This document shows, one piece after another, positions 21,308 to 32,394 of a DNA stretch of 64,000 nucleotides. The DNA lies in the NCBI GenBank assembly GCA_905116865.2, contig CAJHNH020008547.1, positions 186,001-250,000 of the forward strand, in the 5' to 3' direction. The notes below the pieces were generated by a model that had not been told where the DNA came from, did no database searches, and saw only the letters and a program-made list of their open reading frames with translations. This DNA is from Candidula unifasciata. Its lineage: Eukaryota > Mollusca > Gastropoda > Stylommatophora > Geomitridae. The stretch's first letter is position 1. Each line of letters begins with the position of its first letter. The position numbers were made by a program, and so were the translations under genes.

Positions 21308-21538
21308 GATAAATGTTGTGGCGTGTGATAAATGTTGTGGCGTGTGATAAATGTTGTGGCGTGTGATAAATGTTGTGGCGTGTGATAAATGTTGTGGCGT
21401 GTGATAAATGTTGTGGCGTGTGATAAATGTTGTGGCGTGTGATAAATGTTGTGGCGTGTGATAAATGTTGTGGCATGTATAAATGTTGTGGCGTGTGATA
21501 AATGTTGTGGCATGTATAAATGTTGTGGCGTGTGATAA
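21308..21538. repeat. 19-bp minisatellite, about 12 copies
   Basis: The unit is ataaatgttgtggcgtgtg (19 bp). A shorter variant with ggcatg in place of ggcgtgtg appears twice near the right end. It is the fourth array in a row upstream of the giant gene and begins about 15 bp after the 34-bp array ends. Confidence 0.95.
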
Positions 21539-21711
21539 GAATGCACCAGCATCAGACAGTCACATATGGTTAGGTAATATTAGTTCATCAAAAGATTATA
21601 ATCATTGCACATCCGGACAAGTCCATAAGCGCTCGGATCCTATCTTCAGTATATCCCCCAGGGTGTGGAGACTGATAACCGGTTCTGTGTTGGTTTGCTA
21701 TTCTTCTTTGG

Positions 21712-22102
21712 CTACCTGGATAGTGCTTGTGTTTGGCGACACCTTTTTACCTTGAAGTTCTTGTAGTCTTGTGGGTGTTGCCGATAAATTTCGTCTCCTG
21801 AATCATCTTCTAGTCCTGCCTTATTGAGAGCATTGAGAATGACGGCTCGGTCCACTGATTTTCCTGCCAGCAAGCCAATCCGCTTTTTCATTCCCTCGTA
21901 CCCCTGAGTGTCCCGGCACAAAAATGAAACTAATTCCTTTCAGACAAAACTTCCCCAGTGACTCCAGCCATTTTCTTCGAATCCATCCTATCTCTATCTT
22001 CTTAAGCATGCTCATTAAATCACTTAGAAAGCACGCATGAAAAAACTGCGGTGTCTTTAGTGACATCAGTGTTTTTGTTACCGCCATCACCTCCAAATTC
22101 AA
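21712..22102 (-). pseudogene. Non-LTR retrotransposon ORF2 relic, RNase H region
   Basis: The minus strand encodes FVPGHSGVRGNEKADWLAG, the classic C-terminal RNase H motif of Jockey/I-type non-LTR elements. It is preceded by a Met-Glu metal-site-like segment (NLEVMAVTKTL) and a LSDL segment. About 60 codons further on, the frame shifts and continues as SVDRAVILNALNKAGLEDD. No full reverse transcriptase is attached, so this is a dead fragment. The same lineage recurs at 27.3, 33.6, 37.9, 44.3 and 54.9 kb. Confidence 0.85.
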
Positions 22103-22244
22103 ACTACTTGTAGTTGGGAGGCCCTACTGTGGATTTCTAGACATGGAGAGCTGGGGCTTGTGATGGCCTCAGGAAAGCCCTATCTTTCTCACAGCTTTGA
22201 AACTCAAAAGACACTCTTAAAGCAATCTATGATTGGATTGGCTT

Positions 22245-22425
22245 TTTACCCCACCAGGACATCACACAAGCGATAAACACCCGATGACACAAAGTGCCAC
22301 CATGCGGATGAGGATCGCCGTGGAGAGGTCCCAGAAACCGCGTTCAGACATTTGGCCATAATGATGACCTGCCTATATTGCGGCCCCTGGCAAAAGCCAG
22401 AGTGGGGCTTCAAATAACAAAAAAA
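22245..22425 (+). mobile_element. Dispersed repeat family E, copy 1
   Basis: A ~180-bp element starts at ccccaccaggacatcacaca and contains cgatgacacaaagtgccacc and aaccgcgttcag. It ends at gccagagtggggcttcaaat. The same sequence recurs at 22467, 38440, 38690 and 42185. It has no coding capacity and its class is unknown; it looks like a short non-autonomous element or the untranslated end of a larger one. Confidence 0.8.
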
Positions 22426-22466
22426 TAACGTCGTAAGAAGAGCAATCTATGACTGACTGACTGACT

Positions 22467-22645
22467 TTCTACCCCACCAGGACATCACACAAGCGACAAA
22501 CACCCGATGACACAAAGTGCCACCATGCGGATGAGGATCGCCGTGGAGAGGTCCCAGAAACCGCGTTCAGACATCTGGCCATATTTATGGCCTGCCTATA
22601 TTGCGGCCCCTGGCAAAAGCCAGAGTAGGGCTTCAAATGACAAAA
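22467..22645 (+). mobile_element. Dispersed repeat family E, copy 2
   Basis: This is a second copy in the same orientation, 40 bp after the first and very similar to it. Both copies are preceded by agcaatctatga, so this pair probably arose by local tandem duplication of the element with its flank. Confidence 0.8.
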
Positions 22646-22649
22646 AATT

Positions 22650-24480
22650 TCGTCCTGAAAAGGACGAAACTGGATAAAGAGCAATCTATGAGTCCAAGTC
22701 CAAGTCCTTTTGAGAAAAAACAATAAAAGCTCGACCACGTTCAGACTGCTGCTAGCTAGCCTAGGCTGCTAACAGTCTCCGCCTATATTTGTGGTCTGGG
22801 TTATTTGCGTCACTTTCGTGACTGAATACTGGTGTTTGTGCCATTTCTGGCTTAATGTTTCCATCCGAATCAAACCGCTCGTCCTGATGTCACTGGTGCA
22901 TGTCTTCCTTCTTCATTCTTGGTGTTTCCTGTTTGTTCTGTCTCCCTTTGATCTGGCTAGGCGTATCTCGAAGGAGAGCGAGCTTCCAAACACAACGACC
23001 TTTCGGCCACCATTTATTGTTTTAAAATTTTGAGTATTTTAATTTTGCCAAAAAGTACTGAAAACAGTTTTTGAATGTGAATAGTTCCGAGATGTGAAAA
23101 TTTTCGCGTGTGACCATAGTGGTCTTATAGTTGTCTTCCTGTAATATGAACGGGTTAGTCATGTAATGGATATGTGTGTGAGAGTTTGTGTGGAGTCTTA
23201 AGCGGGTCCAGTCGTCATTTGTTATTATGTGATCAGGTTGTGTTGATAGCTAAGCTCCGGTGTACGTAAATACCATATAACCGGACCGTCCAGCTCACGC
23301 TTTGAGATCCAAATGATCGGCGATAAGAATTGTTGTGGCATGTTGGGCAACGAACTCAAGTGCCCTCTGTGGGAATGGGTTGGGGGGTTAAACTCATACT
23401 GCATCCGAAAGAGTTAGGGGAAGGTGGGGGGAAGGGGAGCGGGAGGCCATTCAGTCAATTCTCGTCGTTGCCGTCTTGCTGGATTCTAGCGTGGCTTTTT
23501 GCCGGGACTATGTGTATCACGTTACCAACCTTTGCTATCATCCCAGTGATGGGGTGGTATTGGAGGTTATGCGTTCTAGTCCTGTCATTATCGAGTCACT
23601 TGTATTCCCTATTTGCTGTCAGTAATATTTTGTTATGAATTCTGTCGGTCATGTGCATGTTGTATGCATGCTGTGGAGTGGGATGGTTTTGTTTATGAAT
23701 CCCGGAGTATATGGACGCACCCAACTAGGTGTATGCGTACATGCACTCGAGTACTCATACATGCAGACAACACTACATATTTGTACGTCCTTTCATACTT
23801 ATACGTGTGTGCATACCTAATTGACATTACGTACACACGCCAACTCTTTCATATGCGTTTACCAATGCCAGTACTTACATTCATAAAAAAACGAGTACAT
23901 CCACACGTAGTGATATTCACTCTTCCATGTCTTATGTGTTTTTGTGTGGCTTTGTCTGTATTTCGTCTGGTCGTGTCACTTTTAAGTTATGTCCTGTTAC
24001 TGGTATGTGACCTGTCCGGTACTGACGTATCATGTTTTGGTGGATTGTGTGCGTTGATGACGTTCTTGCTGCTTACACCCTTCATTCCATTTGTTCTCAT
24101 TAATGAACAGACATACAGCAACACAGTTTATGGTTTCTTTGATTGCACTGTCATTCATACACTCACAAATATATTAGTATACACGCTCTCATATATATAC
24201 ACACATGCACACTCATACACACATATACATGCCTACAGTAATACATTTAAATCCATGTACTCATTCATCTGTACCTTTCGCTCAATCTATGAAGTTGAGT
24301 GTGGGAGAAGACTACAACACTTCCGTCAGCAAAATGTTCCAGAATTAAGGCTTGAACGTCTGCCTCAGCCACCAACAGGCCTTGTTGTGTGTAATCTCTA
24401 CCCAGTTTTATGACTGAAAAGGATATACTCAACTCTACTGGCACTTGTATCCATTCCCCACCAGGTTCTATGTCCTCAGT
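22650..24480. other. Intergenic stretch without a supported gene
   Basis: Mostly unique-looking sequence. Around 24120-24260 it becomes CA/TA-rich. A plus-strand ORF of 266 codons at 23613-24413 is Cys/Tyr/Leu-rich, partly made of translated CA/TA repeat, and shows no domain; I do not call it a gene. Confidence 0.4.
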
Positions 24481-24774
24481 TGAAAAAACTTGGCTCTCCT
24501 AGCAGATTTGGTCGGAAGCTGGTCGGCTTCGGTCGGCGTAGTGGGAGTTCTTTCCCTTGGCCGCACTCACAACAACAAGCGGAAAACGTCACGACTCAAA
24601 CACGACAGTGAGATCGACATCAGGGCTGCCAATGCTTGGTTGTGTCCCCCAGATCTGGGTTTTTCTTTTGACGCTGCAGGAAAATCTGGGGTTTTTTGTT
24701 TTCCTGTGTGTCTGTCTGTGGGTGTTTTGCCGATCTGTAAGCTTTAATGACCGATAAATTTGCGTGGTTAGGGG

Positions 24775-24955
24775 TTGGCTTAGCGCTAGGATTAGGGTTA
24801 GGGTTACGGTTAGGGTTAGGGGTAGCGTTAAGGTTACGGTTAGGGTTAGAGATAGAGTTAGGGTTAGGGTTATTGGTTAGGGGTAGGGTTGGGGGTTAGG
24901 GTTGGGGGTTAGGGTTAGGGGTAGGGTTGGGTGTAGCGTTAGATGTGACAATTGT
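24775..24955 (+). repeat. Degenerate TTAGGG telomere-type array
   Basis: About 28 units of ttaggg and variants (ttaggggt, ttacggt, ttggggg) on the plus strand. TTAGGG is the telomere repeat of molluscs and most non-arthropod animals. The high variant load says it is interstitial, not an active end. Confidence 0.95.
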
Positions 24956-25165
24956 GACGCCGTAGTTCCCTATAATCGCGCACAGTCGCATGCACGCGCA
25001 AACAGTCGACGGATGGTGGATGCTACTGACACGGACAATTCGTCACCGATTAAGCACCAGCCGCGCGCTATTGCCGTCATATTTGCCACACTTCCAGTGG
25101 CGCCACTCCCACAAACATCAGATTGTCGACCAGTATTTCGACCTCTTACGTGAAAATTTTCACAT

Positions 25166-25310
25166 CTAACCCTAACCCTAACCCTACCCCTAACCCTACT
25201 GCTAACCCTAACCCCTAACCCTACCCCTAACCCTAGCCCTAACCCTACCCCTAACCCAAACCCCTAACCCTACCGCTAACCCAAACCCTAAGCAACCCTA
25301 CACGCAACCG
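25166..25310 (-). repeat. Degenerate CCCTAA telomere-type array, opposite orientation
   Basis: The plus strand reads ccctaa with variants (cccctaa, ccctacc, cccaaac), the reverse of the left array. To its right, 25310-25400 holds degenerate units containing acacgcaaccgtatgatg joined to ccct, a second related local repeat absent from the left arm. Confidence 0.95.
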
Positions 25311-25549
25311 TATGACGATGATAGACACCCTACGCAGCCCTACACGCAACCGTATGATGTTAGGTAACCCTAGACGCAACCGTACGCAACCCTACACGCA
25401 CCCGGATGATGATAGGTAAGTATGTCATTTGATTCGTGACTTTTTCCGCGACTTGTTTTGAGTTTGGCGAAGGGACATAACTCCCACTAAGCCGACCGAC
25501 GCCGTCAAGCTTGCCGGCCAAATCTGCAAGTAGAGCCAAAAACTTGAAT

Positions 25550-26305
25550 AAGCCAGCGGTGACATACCTTTTCAAGTGTGACTTGATCATTACGGTCTAA
25601 GCAACAACAACAACAAACATCATCCTCGCCTTTTTCACGACGTCTGCGTTGTTCGTTCTGGCTGTCCAAGAAATACTAAGGATTTTTCTGTAAACCACAT
25701 CTCTGATATCTCAAGAAGTCTGGCTTGTTTGTTAAAGCTCATGATTCACAACCACATGTTAAAACTGGCTCTCTTTAGCATGCTAACAATAAGCTATAGA
25801 AGTAATGTGAAAAATTATATCTGTATACTTACACTTTATTTTGGACAATCCTGCCAGTACACGGAGAATGCAGAAATTATTTTACAGTTCATAGTGAACT
25901 TTACATCTCATATTTCCTACAGTGTAGGCTACACATCTATTTCTATAGACAGCTCGCCTGTTAAATTATCCCGGAAACAATAGATTACAAAGACACTTTA
26001 ATTTTCCTAAGAAAACGAAACGTCCCCGGCTTTTCCCTAAGATTACGTGCTATATAGAATTAGTCCTGTTCCTTGATGCTTAGATAGTTTATACTGTCTT
26101 AGAACCGCGGCGGATTTCAGTATCTCCCAGTCATGCCAATGTTTGGGGATGTCGGGTGCAGATCAAGTGCGCATCAAAGACTAGTCTTGTCTCAAAAAGT
26201 GTGCAAGTTTGTGTGTTGTGGGCGTGAGTAGCAAATGGTTCCATGTCTATCCCCTTTCCCTTCTTCTCTCGCTATCCCTTCTCTTTCACACTCTCCCACT
26301 CTTCC
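25550..26305. other. Spacer with no recognised feature
   Basis: A/T-rich unique sequence. ORFs here are short and show no domain. I see no repeat longer than a few bases apart from a short caacaacaacaac run at 25605. Confidence 0.4.
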
Positions 26306-26307
26306 CT

Positions 26308-26328
26308 CTCTCTCTCTCTCTCTCTCTA

Positions 26329-26407
<79 letters not shown>

Positions 26408-26408
26408 T
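26308..26408. repeat. (TC)n followed by (TA)n microsatellite
   Basis: A tctctc run leads into about 70 bp of TA, then gagagaga. The TC and GA ends are reverse complements, so the whole stretch is a potential hairpin. It abuts the interspersed element that starts at 26408. Confidence 0.95.
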
Positions 26409-27325
26409 ACTAGCTGTACCCGGCCACGCGTTGCTGTGGCATAGTTTGGCTAAATGGAAAAGAAAGAAAATAGAAATCGCACGTGTCTAATATGGTTACT
26501 GTCGCAATCATTGTCTGCTCAGATATGGAGATAGTCTTCGATTCCCATCCCCCCCCCCCCACCACCACCAAATCCACCTACTACTCTCTCCCTCATCAAA
26601 GGTTTTTGAAAAAGAAAGACAATAGAAATCGCACGTGTCTAATATAGTTAATGTCTGCACAGATATACAGATGGTCTGGTTTTCCGACTTTAGAACACAC
26701 ACCATATAATTGTGCCTTTATATTAGTGGTCGTTTAAATGGTGTTATTAGCACAGTAACAAAAATGGTTATTCAGTTATCACATGCTAAAGCTGTTTGTA
26801 ATTTTATAGGAGACGGAAGTAAAGCTACTACTGTACTTGTAAAAAAACAAAGTAAGTCATAAAAAAATATAATAGCGGAGGTAGCGTTAGTAAAATATAA
26901 ACAAATTAAGTAATGAGGTCTTTAAAATCATGTGTTAATTTCAGTCATCACCCCCTCCCCTCCCCCATCCACCGACTACTGCTCTATCCCTCTTCTAAGG
27001 ATTTGAAAGTAGTATTAAGGGCCACATGGCTAGAGCTGTCGCCGGCGAATGGTGGGTCTTGCGTTCCGACTACTGCGTATGCGCATTTACGAACGTGGTT
27101 TTAATTAAATGTCACTAAAATGGAAATATTAGTTTCGAAGATTTTTCCAACAAATGTCGTCACCTATCTCAAATAATGACAGGGCGAATTTCAAACCATG
27201 ATGGGTAAAAATACGGTATCAAAACAAACATATCCTAAAAATTTCAGCTAAATCGATTAGTAGTTTCCGAGTCTATTGATCATAAACAAACACACTAACA
27301 TTAATTTTTATATTTATAGATATAT
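26408..27325. mobile_element. Interspersed repeat, non-coding, class uncertain
   Basis: It starts actagctgtacccggccac and ends in an AT-rich tail with aaacaaacacactaac and tatagatata. This end structure is common to decayed invertebrate interspersed repeats. An internal stretch with aatagaaatcgcacgtgtct occurs twice (26468 and 26618). The segment catggctagagctgtcgcc (27027) nearly recurs near 29985, which suggests a shared tRNA-like or SINE head. Frames are closed throughout. Confidence 0.5.
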
Positions 27326-27339
27326 AGGTTTTAAGACGA

Positions 27340-28262
27340 GGAGTCAGAGATAATGAACAGACTGTTAGGTTCTAGAGACGAGTGATACTCAGAACCGATA
27401 ACCAGCTGTCCAGATTGCCTCAAAGTTCTCTGCTGTCTCCAATTATATTCAATGTGTATACAGTGCTCATAATTGAGCAGCAGTTGCACTGGAATGGCAG
27501 TACGTTGTCATTTGCTGATGCCATCTTGGTATATCGAAATTAAAGAGATTGTCAAGAGATTACCAATTCAATGTAGAGGGAACTTGATCGCATCTCCTCC
27601 TGGTATGAAAATTCAAATGCGCTTACAACACTTCAAGGGCTCAGTGACATGGTTCTCCTTGAACACGCATATAGTGAAGACAGCAATGGGAAGCAGCGAC
27701 GAAACTTTGACGAAATAGCTCGTAGTGAAGTTTGATCGCAGCCTGTCCCTCAAAGAGCACGTTGACCATGTTATAACAGAAGCACGCAAAGGCCTGTCAG
27801 CAGTGTGTGTATGTGTGCTGAGGATTGTATGAGCGGGATCTGGCGAGTGCTCGCAGGTTCCATAAGCAGAAGGTGGACTGGAAACCCTCCCGTGTGTGCA
27901 GTTACCCTTATTTTTGTCCCAGGGTATGCAGATGTTGTTGGCGATGAAAGTGCTGGTAGATTGGCAGGTTCTGATTTAGTTGCAGCCTGTGGATAATGCA
28001 GACATTGTCATTGCCCTCAGAAAGATAGGACATTCTGAGGATTTTGAAAGTAACGTATCAATATCACTGCTAAAAATACAAGAATTAGGAGTAAAGATCG
28101 GCACAACCAAGCATGAGAAGCAAACTGGATGCACTAGAAGTCTTGTCAGTCAGCATACGACTGGCATGCGACGCCGATGAATATGCTGAAGGGGATCTGG
28201 GCACCTATTGACGTGTCCGGAGTGCTCTGAAGATAATCCAACTCGTAATTATAACTCATAAA
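27340..28262 (+). pseudogene. Non-LTR retrotransposon ORF2 relic (RT to C-terminal CPEC motif)
   Basis: Pieces in different frames follow retrotransposon order. First comes a degraded RT palm segment (LPQSSLLSPIIFNVYT, compare the usual PQGSVLSP), then SFADAILVY in place of YADD. Next is a worn RNase H segment (FIFVPGYADVVGDESAGRLAG), and last GHLLTCPECSEDNPT. Several frameshifts and stops make it dead. It is the same lineage as the relics at 21.7, 33.6, 44.3 and 54.9 kb. Confidence 0.75.
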
Positions 28263-28312
28263 CTAGGACAAGCATGCAGGAACCGGTTGCAATGCAAAGA
28301 AAAAAGATATAC

Positions 28313-28766
28313 CAGTCAACTCCTAGTAGGTGAGGTGAGCATGTAGACACCAGTCAACTCATAGTAGATGCGGTGAGCATGTAGACACCAGTCAACTCCT
28401 AGTAGGTGAGGTGAGCATGTAGACATCAGTCAACTCCTAGTAGGTGCGGTGGGCATGTAGACACCAGTCAACTCCTAGTAGGTGCGGTGAGCATGTAGAC
28501 ATCAGTCAACTCCTAGTAGGTGAGGTGAGCATGTAGACATCAGTCAACTCCTAGTAGGTGCGGTGGGCATGGAGACACCAGTCAACTCCTAGAAGGTGCG
28601 GTGGGCATGGAGACACCAGTCAACTCCTAGTAGGTGCAGTGAGCATGGAGACACCAGTCAACTCCTAGTAGGTGAGGTGGGCATGGAGACACCAGTCAAC
28701 TCCTAGTAGGTGCGGTGGGCATGTAGACACCAGTCAACTCCTAGTAGGTACGGTGGGCATGGAGAC
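28313..28766. repeat. 38-bp minisatellite, about 12 copies
   Basis: The unit contains ccagtcaactcctagtaggt followed by g-a/c-ggtg-a/g-gcatg-t/g-agaca. It begins about 50 bp after the 3' end of the retrotransposon relic at 27340-28262, with the first unit growing out of that relic's flank. Variant bases (a/c, t/g) are shuffled among units. Confidence 0.95.
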
Positions 28767-28924
28767 ACTGCGATGGCTGCTGCATCGGAGGAATATAGCA
28801 TAAAGGGGTCAAACTATGTGCAAGGATGTCGATACGGACAATTAACAAGTAATTTATAAGTGTGTGCGCGTGTGCGTGTGTGTAGAGGGTCGTATCTAGG
28901 CTATGGCAGATACATAGGACGTCA

Positions 28925-29872
28925 AAACTTTAAACAGGTGTGCGACATGGATGACTTTTGTCGCCTCTCTTATTTTTACTGGCTATCGACTGGATTATGA
29001 AAACAGTAACTGCTAACACCAAGAATAGAATTCAGTGGCCCCCTACAAAACAGTTTGATGATCTGGACTTCGCTGATGATATTTCTCTTCTGTCCCATTC
29101 ACGAAATCAGATGCAAGATACATTAAATATACTTGATGCGAGATCACAGCAGCTTGGTCTGAAAATCCATAAAGGAAAGACAAAGATAATGAGAATAAAT
29201 CAGGCAAATAGTATTGTGGTTTCTCTTAATGGCTCCCCACTCCAAAACGTGGAGTCGTACACTTATTTAGGCAGTCATGTAGATAAAGATGGAGGAACTG
29301 AGAGAGATATGAAAATAAGAATACAAAAGGCAAGAGGAGCTTTCATAGTACAAGGGAATTTGCGGAGGTAAAAAATAAAAAAAATATTTTAAAAAAATAC
29401 TAAACTAAATTTTTTTAAAATTCTAATGTCATTCCAATACTTCTGTTGGGGGGGGGGGGGGTGGAAACATGGAGAAAAAATAAGGCAATTACTAATAAAT
29501 TACAGACATTAACTAACTGGTGCCTGCGCAGAATAGAGTGAATAATTTGGTATGATAGAATAACTAATGTAGAGCTTTGGAAGAGAACAAAACAGGCTCC
29601 AGTGGACCAAGAGGTAAGGAAAAGACGTTGGCGTTGGATAGGACACACACTGAGAAAACAGGACAACAGTATAACTATAATGTCTTTGCATTGGAACCCA
29701 CAGGGGCATAGGAATAAAGGAGGGCCAAAAAAAAAAAAAAACACATGGAGAAGAGAGCTGGAGAAGGAAGTTAGAAAGATGGGGAGGACATGGAGAGAGC
29801 TCCATTTAATGGCGAAGGATAGAACGACTTGGCGTGAGTTGGTTGAGGGCCTATGCTCCACTGGGGGATAAA
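28925..29872 (+). pseudogene. Reverse transcriptase relic, second non-LTR lineage
   Basis: A long open piece (28958-29371) carries LSPLLFLLAIDWIMKTVT-like sequence, then DDLDFADDISLLSHS with the catalytic FADD box, then GLKIHKGKTKIMRINQ. After an A/T-rich disrupted stretch with a run of 13 G, the C-terminal part resumes: ELWKRTKQAPVDQEVRKRRW and later GHTLRKQDNSITIMSLHWNP, ending TTWRELVEGLCSTGG. The order matches endonuclease-RT type LINEs. A stop and the A/T-rich insertion break it. Confidence 0.85.
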
Positions 29873-30102
29873 AAGGCAGAAGAAGAAAACACAATTGTAT
29901 CAGCCAAACTGCCAATTACTGTCTTTATTATACCACTTTATTGGTGTATGCAGGGGGTCTTCAAGTCTGAGCATTTACGGCCGCATGGCTAGTGCTGTCG
30001 CCACGACTGTGCAGGTGAGAATTTTTTTTTAAATTTAATAAGCAAAAAATATAATTTTATAGTAGAAACAAATATTTATTGTTTTTAATTCTGTTATCAT
30101 TA

Positions 30103-30345
30103 GGTAAGTCGGCTCTATGGTTAAGTCGATGAGAACGCTTCGTAATGCCGGGGTGCCGGGTTAGATCCTAACTGCGGGTCATGCGCCTTGCGTTGGTTTC
30201 GACAGTGGTATAAGGGGGCCGACCGTCCAGAGGCAATATGAAACTATTGGACGTAAATGCCTAGAGAAACCACACAACAGCCAGGGGCTGCTGGGGTTGG
30301 TTCTGCAACGTCCTGTAAAGGATACGCAACTAACCTATCATTAAG
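30103..30345 (+). mobile_element. tRNA-derived SINE family A, copy 1
   Basis: The head looks like a tRNA gene (ctatggttaagtcgatgaga as A box, gccgggttagatcc as B box). The body contains ttggtttcgacagtggtat and cacacaacagccaggggctg, and the end is aaggatacgcaactaacc. The same order occurs at 48291 and, reversed, at 49499. It has no coding capacity. Confidence 0.8.
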
Positions 30346-30349
30346 AAAC

Positions 30350-31460
30350 CTATATAAGATTATAATTCTGGCATTGTTCATTTTTGAGGTCATCTTCATC
30401 GTGCATCGGACATTGCCATGAATGATCCGATGTCCTCTTAAATATGTCTCCAAGTGTTTTTAGTCTAACAACTCCCATTCTGTTTCTGGCTGATGTAACG
30501 ACGGTTGGCTTCCGCAAGGCTTACCTGTCTCGCGGTTCCAACTGATACACCCAGGTTAATGTTCGAATGGAGCACCACTTCTCTGTGATAATGCAGACCC
30601 CAAATAACGACAGAACCAGGACGGTAGCTTTCTTCGCGACCGACAGCAGAACAGCCAATGGATTTTGTAACAAGATGCAGTCAACTGTGTCATGTTCTTA
30701 TTCATTCAATGTTATCTTGTCTTTTCGTCATTCCACGTTCAAATACTTTTTTCTCCATTCATTATTCAACTGAATCTATTTAACTCACGAGCACTGCATG
30801 GCTGTACAGCTGCAATTGTTTTTTTCTTCTATTTTTTTTTTTTTTTTTAGTTAACACAAAGTTTATTCAACTACTTTGCTAATTCTACTAGGAACACACT
30901 GTAAACATGTTTGTTTTTATTCTCAAGAATTACACTGAACTTACAACATCTCGATGTTAGTATGAGCTTGAAAGCAGTTTGCAAAGCAGTATTTTCTGCA
31001 TTAAAGAATCAAAATGAGAAAATGAAAAGAGTAGAGATAAAACCGAAGCTCCTCTCAGAAAGTTACACAGTATGTAGGTAGATTCATATCATCGGTGTAA
31101 CGTTGTATTTAGCAACTGGCAGAACAGTCAAAAACTGCAAGCCGAGGGCGTGGACGTTTTCACTGAACTGGAAACATGTGACTCTCTTATACTATATTTT
31201 TAACTGAGCTTCAGTCCCCTTTCACCATTTGCAGGGATTCCGTTAAAAAGAAACGTATTCAGATCAGGAGTCCAGAATGATATCCATTTTTTTTTTTTCA
31301 GCTGTACCATTGTAGCTTCCACACTTGTTTTATCCGTTGGGTGTTATCGGCACTGCACGTGATGATGCTTGTAATTTTTCTGGGGAAAAGGAGGGTGATG
31401 GTCAATTGTTTGGTTGTTGAAAGGGGGACAGTGGTCAACAACAAACAGTTTGGGAAACAC
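30350..31460. other. Spacer with no recognised feature
   Basis: A/T-rich unique sequence with homopolymer T runs at 30830-30850 and 31288-31300. I found no supported gene or tandem array. Confidence 0.4.
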
Positions 31461-31464
31461 TAGT

Positions 31465-31700
31465 CTCAGCGGTTCGTTTGCAGTTAAAACGAGGTACATT
31501 TCATTTCTCCTGTTATTTGGCATAACCATTGACAGGGTGGTGAACCAATATTGTGCTGGCAACACTTGCATTGACTGGATGGAGAGCTCCAAGTTGGAAG
31601 ATCTAGATTTCGCTGATGATATCGTTCTTCTAAGTAAAAACAACAATGACACGAAAAACAAAATACCTGAAGATATAGCAAATATAGCATCAGAGGTTTG
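31465..31700 (+). pseudogene. Reverse transcriptase fragment, second lineage
   Basis: The plus strand reads SGSFAVKTRYISFLLLFGIT and then KLEDLDFADDIVLLSKNNND, the palm segment with the FADD box as in the 28.9-kb relic. The segment that should read RQG-LSP is damaged (missing residues around 31497). It stops about 70 bp before the 24-bp array. Confidence 0.8.
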
Positions 31701-31770
31701 ACTACAAATAAGTAATTAGTTGATCACCTTCAATGTCTATTCCGGCACATGTTGCAGCCAGTATCTTACT

Positions 31771-32250
31771 ACACGGAGACCAGGAGAAATTACTACACGG
31801 AGACCAGGGGAAATTACTATAGGAGACCAGGGGAAATTACTACACGGAGACCAGGGGAAATTACTACACGGAGACCAGGGGAAATTACTACACGGAGACC
31901 AGGGGAAATTACTACACGGAGACCAGGGGAAATTACTACACGGAGACCAGGGGAAATTACTACACGGAGACCAGGGGAAATTACTACACGGAGACCAAAA
32001 TTACTACACGAAGACCAGGGGAAATTACAACACGGAGACCAGGGAAAATTAATACACGGAGACCAGGGAAAATTACTACACGGAGACCAGGGAAAATTAC
32101 TACACGGAGACCAGGGGAAATTACAACACGGAGACCAGGGGAAATTACTACACGGAGACCAGGAAAAATTACTACACGGAGACCAGGGAAAATTACTACA
32201 CGGAGACCAGGGGAAATTACTACACGAAGACCAGGGGAAATTACTACAAG
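31771..32250. repeat. 24-bp minisatellite, about 20 copies
   Basis: The unit is cggagaccaggggaaattac plus taca (24 bp). Single-base variants (aggaaa, acaaca, taatac) are scattered. 24 is eight codons, so ORFs of 100-210 codons are open on both strands. The array abuts the 3' side of a SINE that lies at 32252 on the minus strand. Confidence 0.95.
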
Positions 32251-32251
32251 T

Positions 32252-32345
32252 CCAAGTGAAAAATCCCAGCCTTCACCGGGACCTGAACTTAGGACCTCCA
32301 GCACTCGAGGTGGACGCTAAGCCTCGAAACCACTCAAACCCAACT
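32252..32345 (-). mobile_element. tRNA-derived SINE family C, head
   Basis: Minus strand: gaggcttagcgtccacctcg serves as the A-box side and cctaagttcaggtcccgg as the B-box side, followed by gaaggctgggatttttcac. The order and spacing are those of a tRNA-derived SINE head. It has no coding capacity. Confidence 0.65.
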
Positions 32346-32394
32346 CCCCCGCCCGTAAGGAAGACAATCTATCCTTTGAGTTGAGTTGAGTCAA

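Larger units (their letters stand above)
24487..25547. mobile_element. ~1.06-kb inverted element carrying facing telomere-type arrays
   Basis: The arms at 24487-24600 and 25428-25547 are imperfect inverted copies of each other. Both read (one on the minus strand) ttggctct, gcagatttgg, cggtcggc, tagtgggagtt and gtcacga, in that order. Inside them, TTAGGG-type repeats (24775-24955) and CCCTAA-type repeats (25166-25310) face each other across a ~210-bp centre. The centre itself is bounded by an inverted gttagatgtga. It could be a foldback/MITE-like element that carries telomeric repeats, or a fossil head-to-head joining of telomere-bearing ends. No coding region is visible. Confidence 0.8.

Noticed and set aside
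20783..21552. Overlapping ORFs in the 34-bp and 19-bp arrays
   Set aside because: All frames carry similar ORFs because the unit length shifts frame each time; this is a satellite artefact.
23613..24413. A 266-codon plus-strand ORF
   Set aside because: Its composition follows the CA/TA-rich DNA (many Tyr, Thr, His, Cys). It has no domain, and no splice or context support was seen.
24775..25310. A true chromosome end
   Set aside because: The telomeric repeats are degenerate, short and in both orientations, with ordinary sequence on both sides, so they are interstitial.
28313..28766. Regular repeats resembling a CRISPR array
   Set aside because: Units are directly adjacent with no unique spacers and the genome is eukaryotic, so this is a minisatellite.
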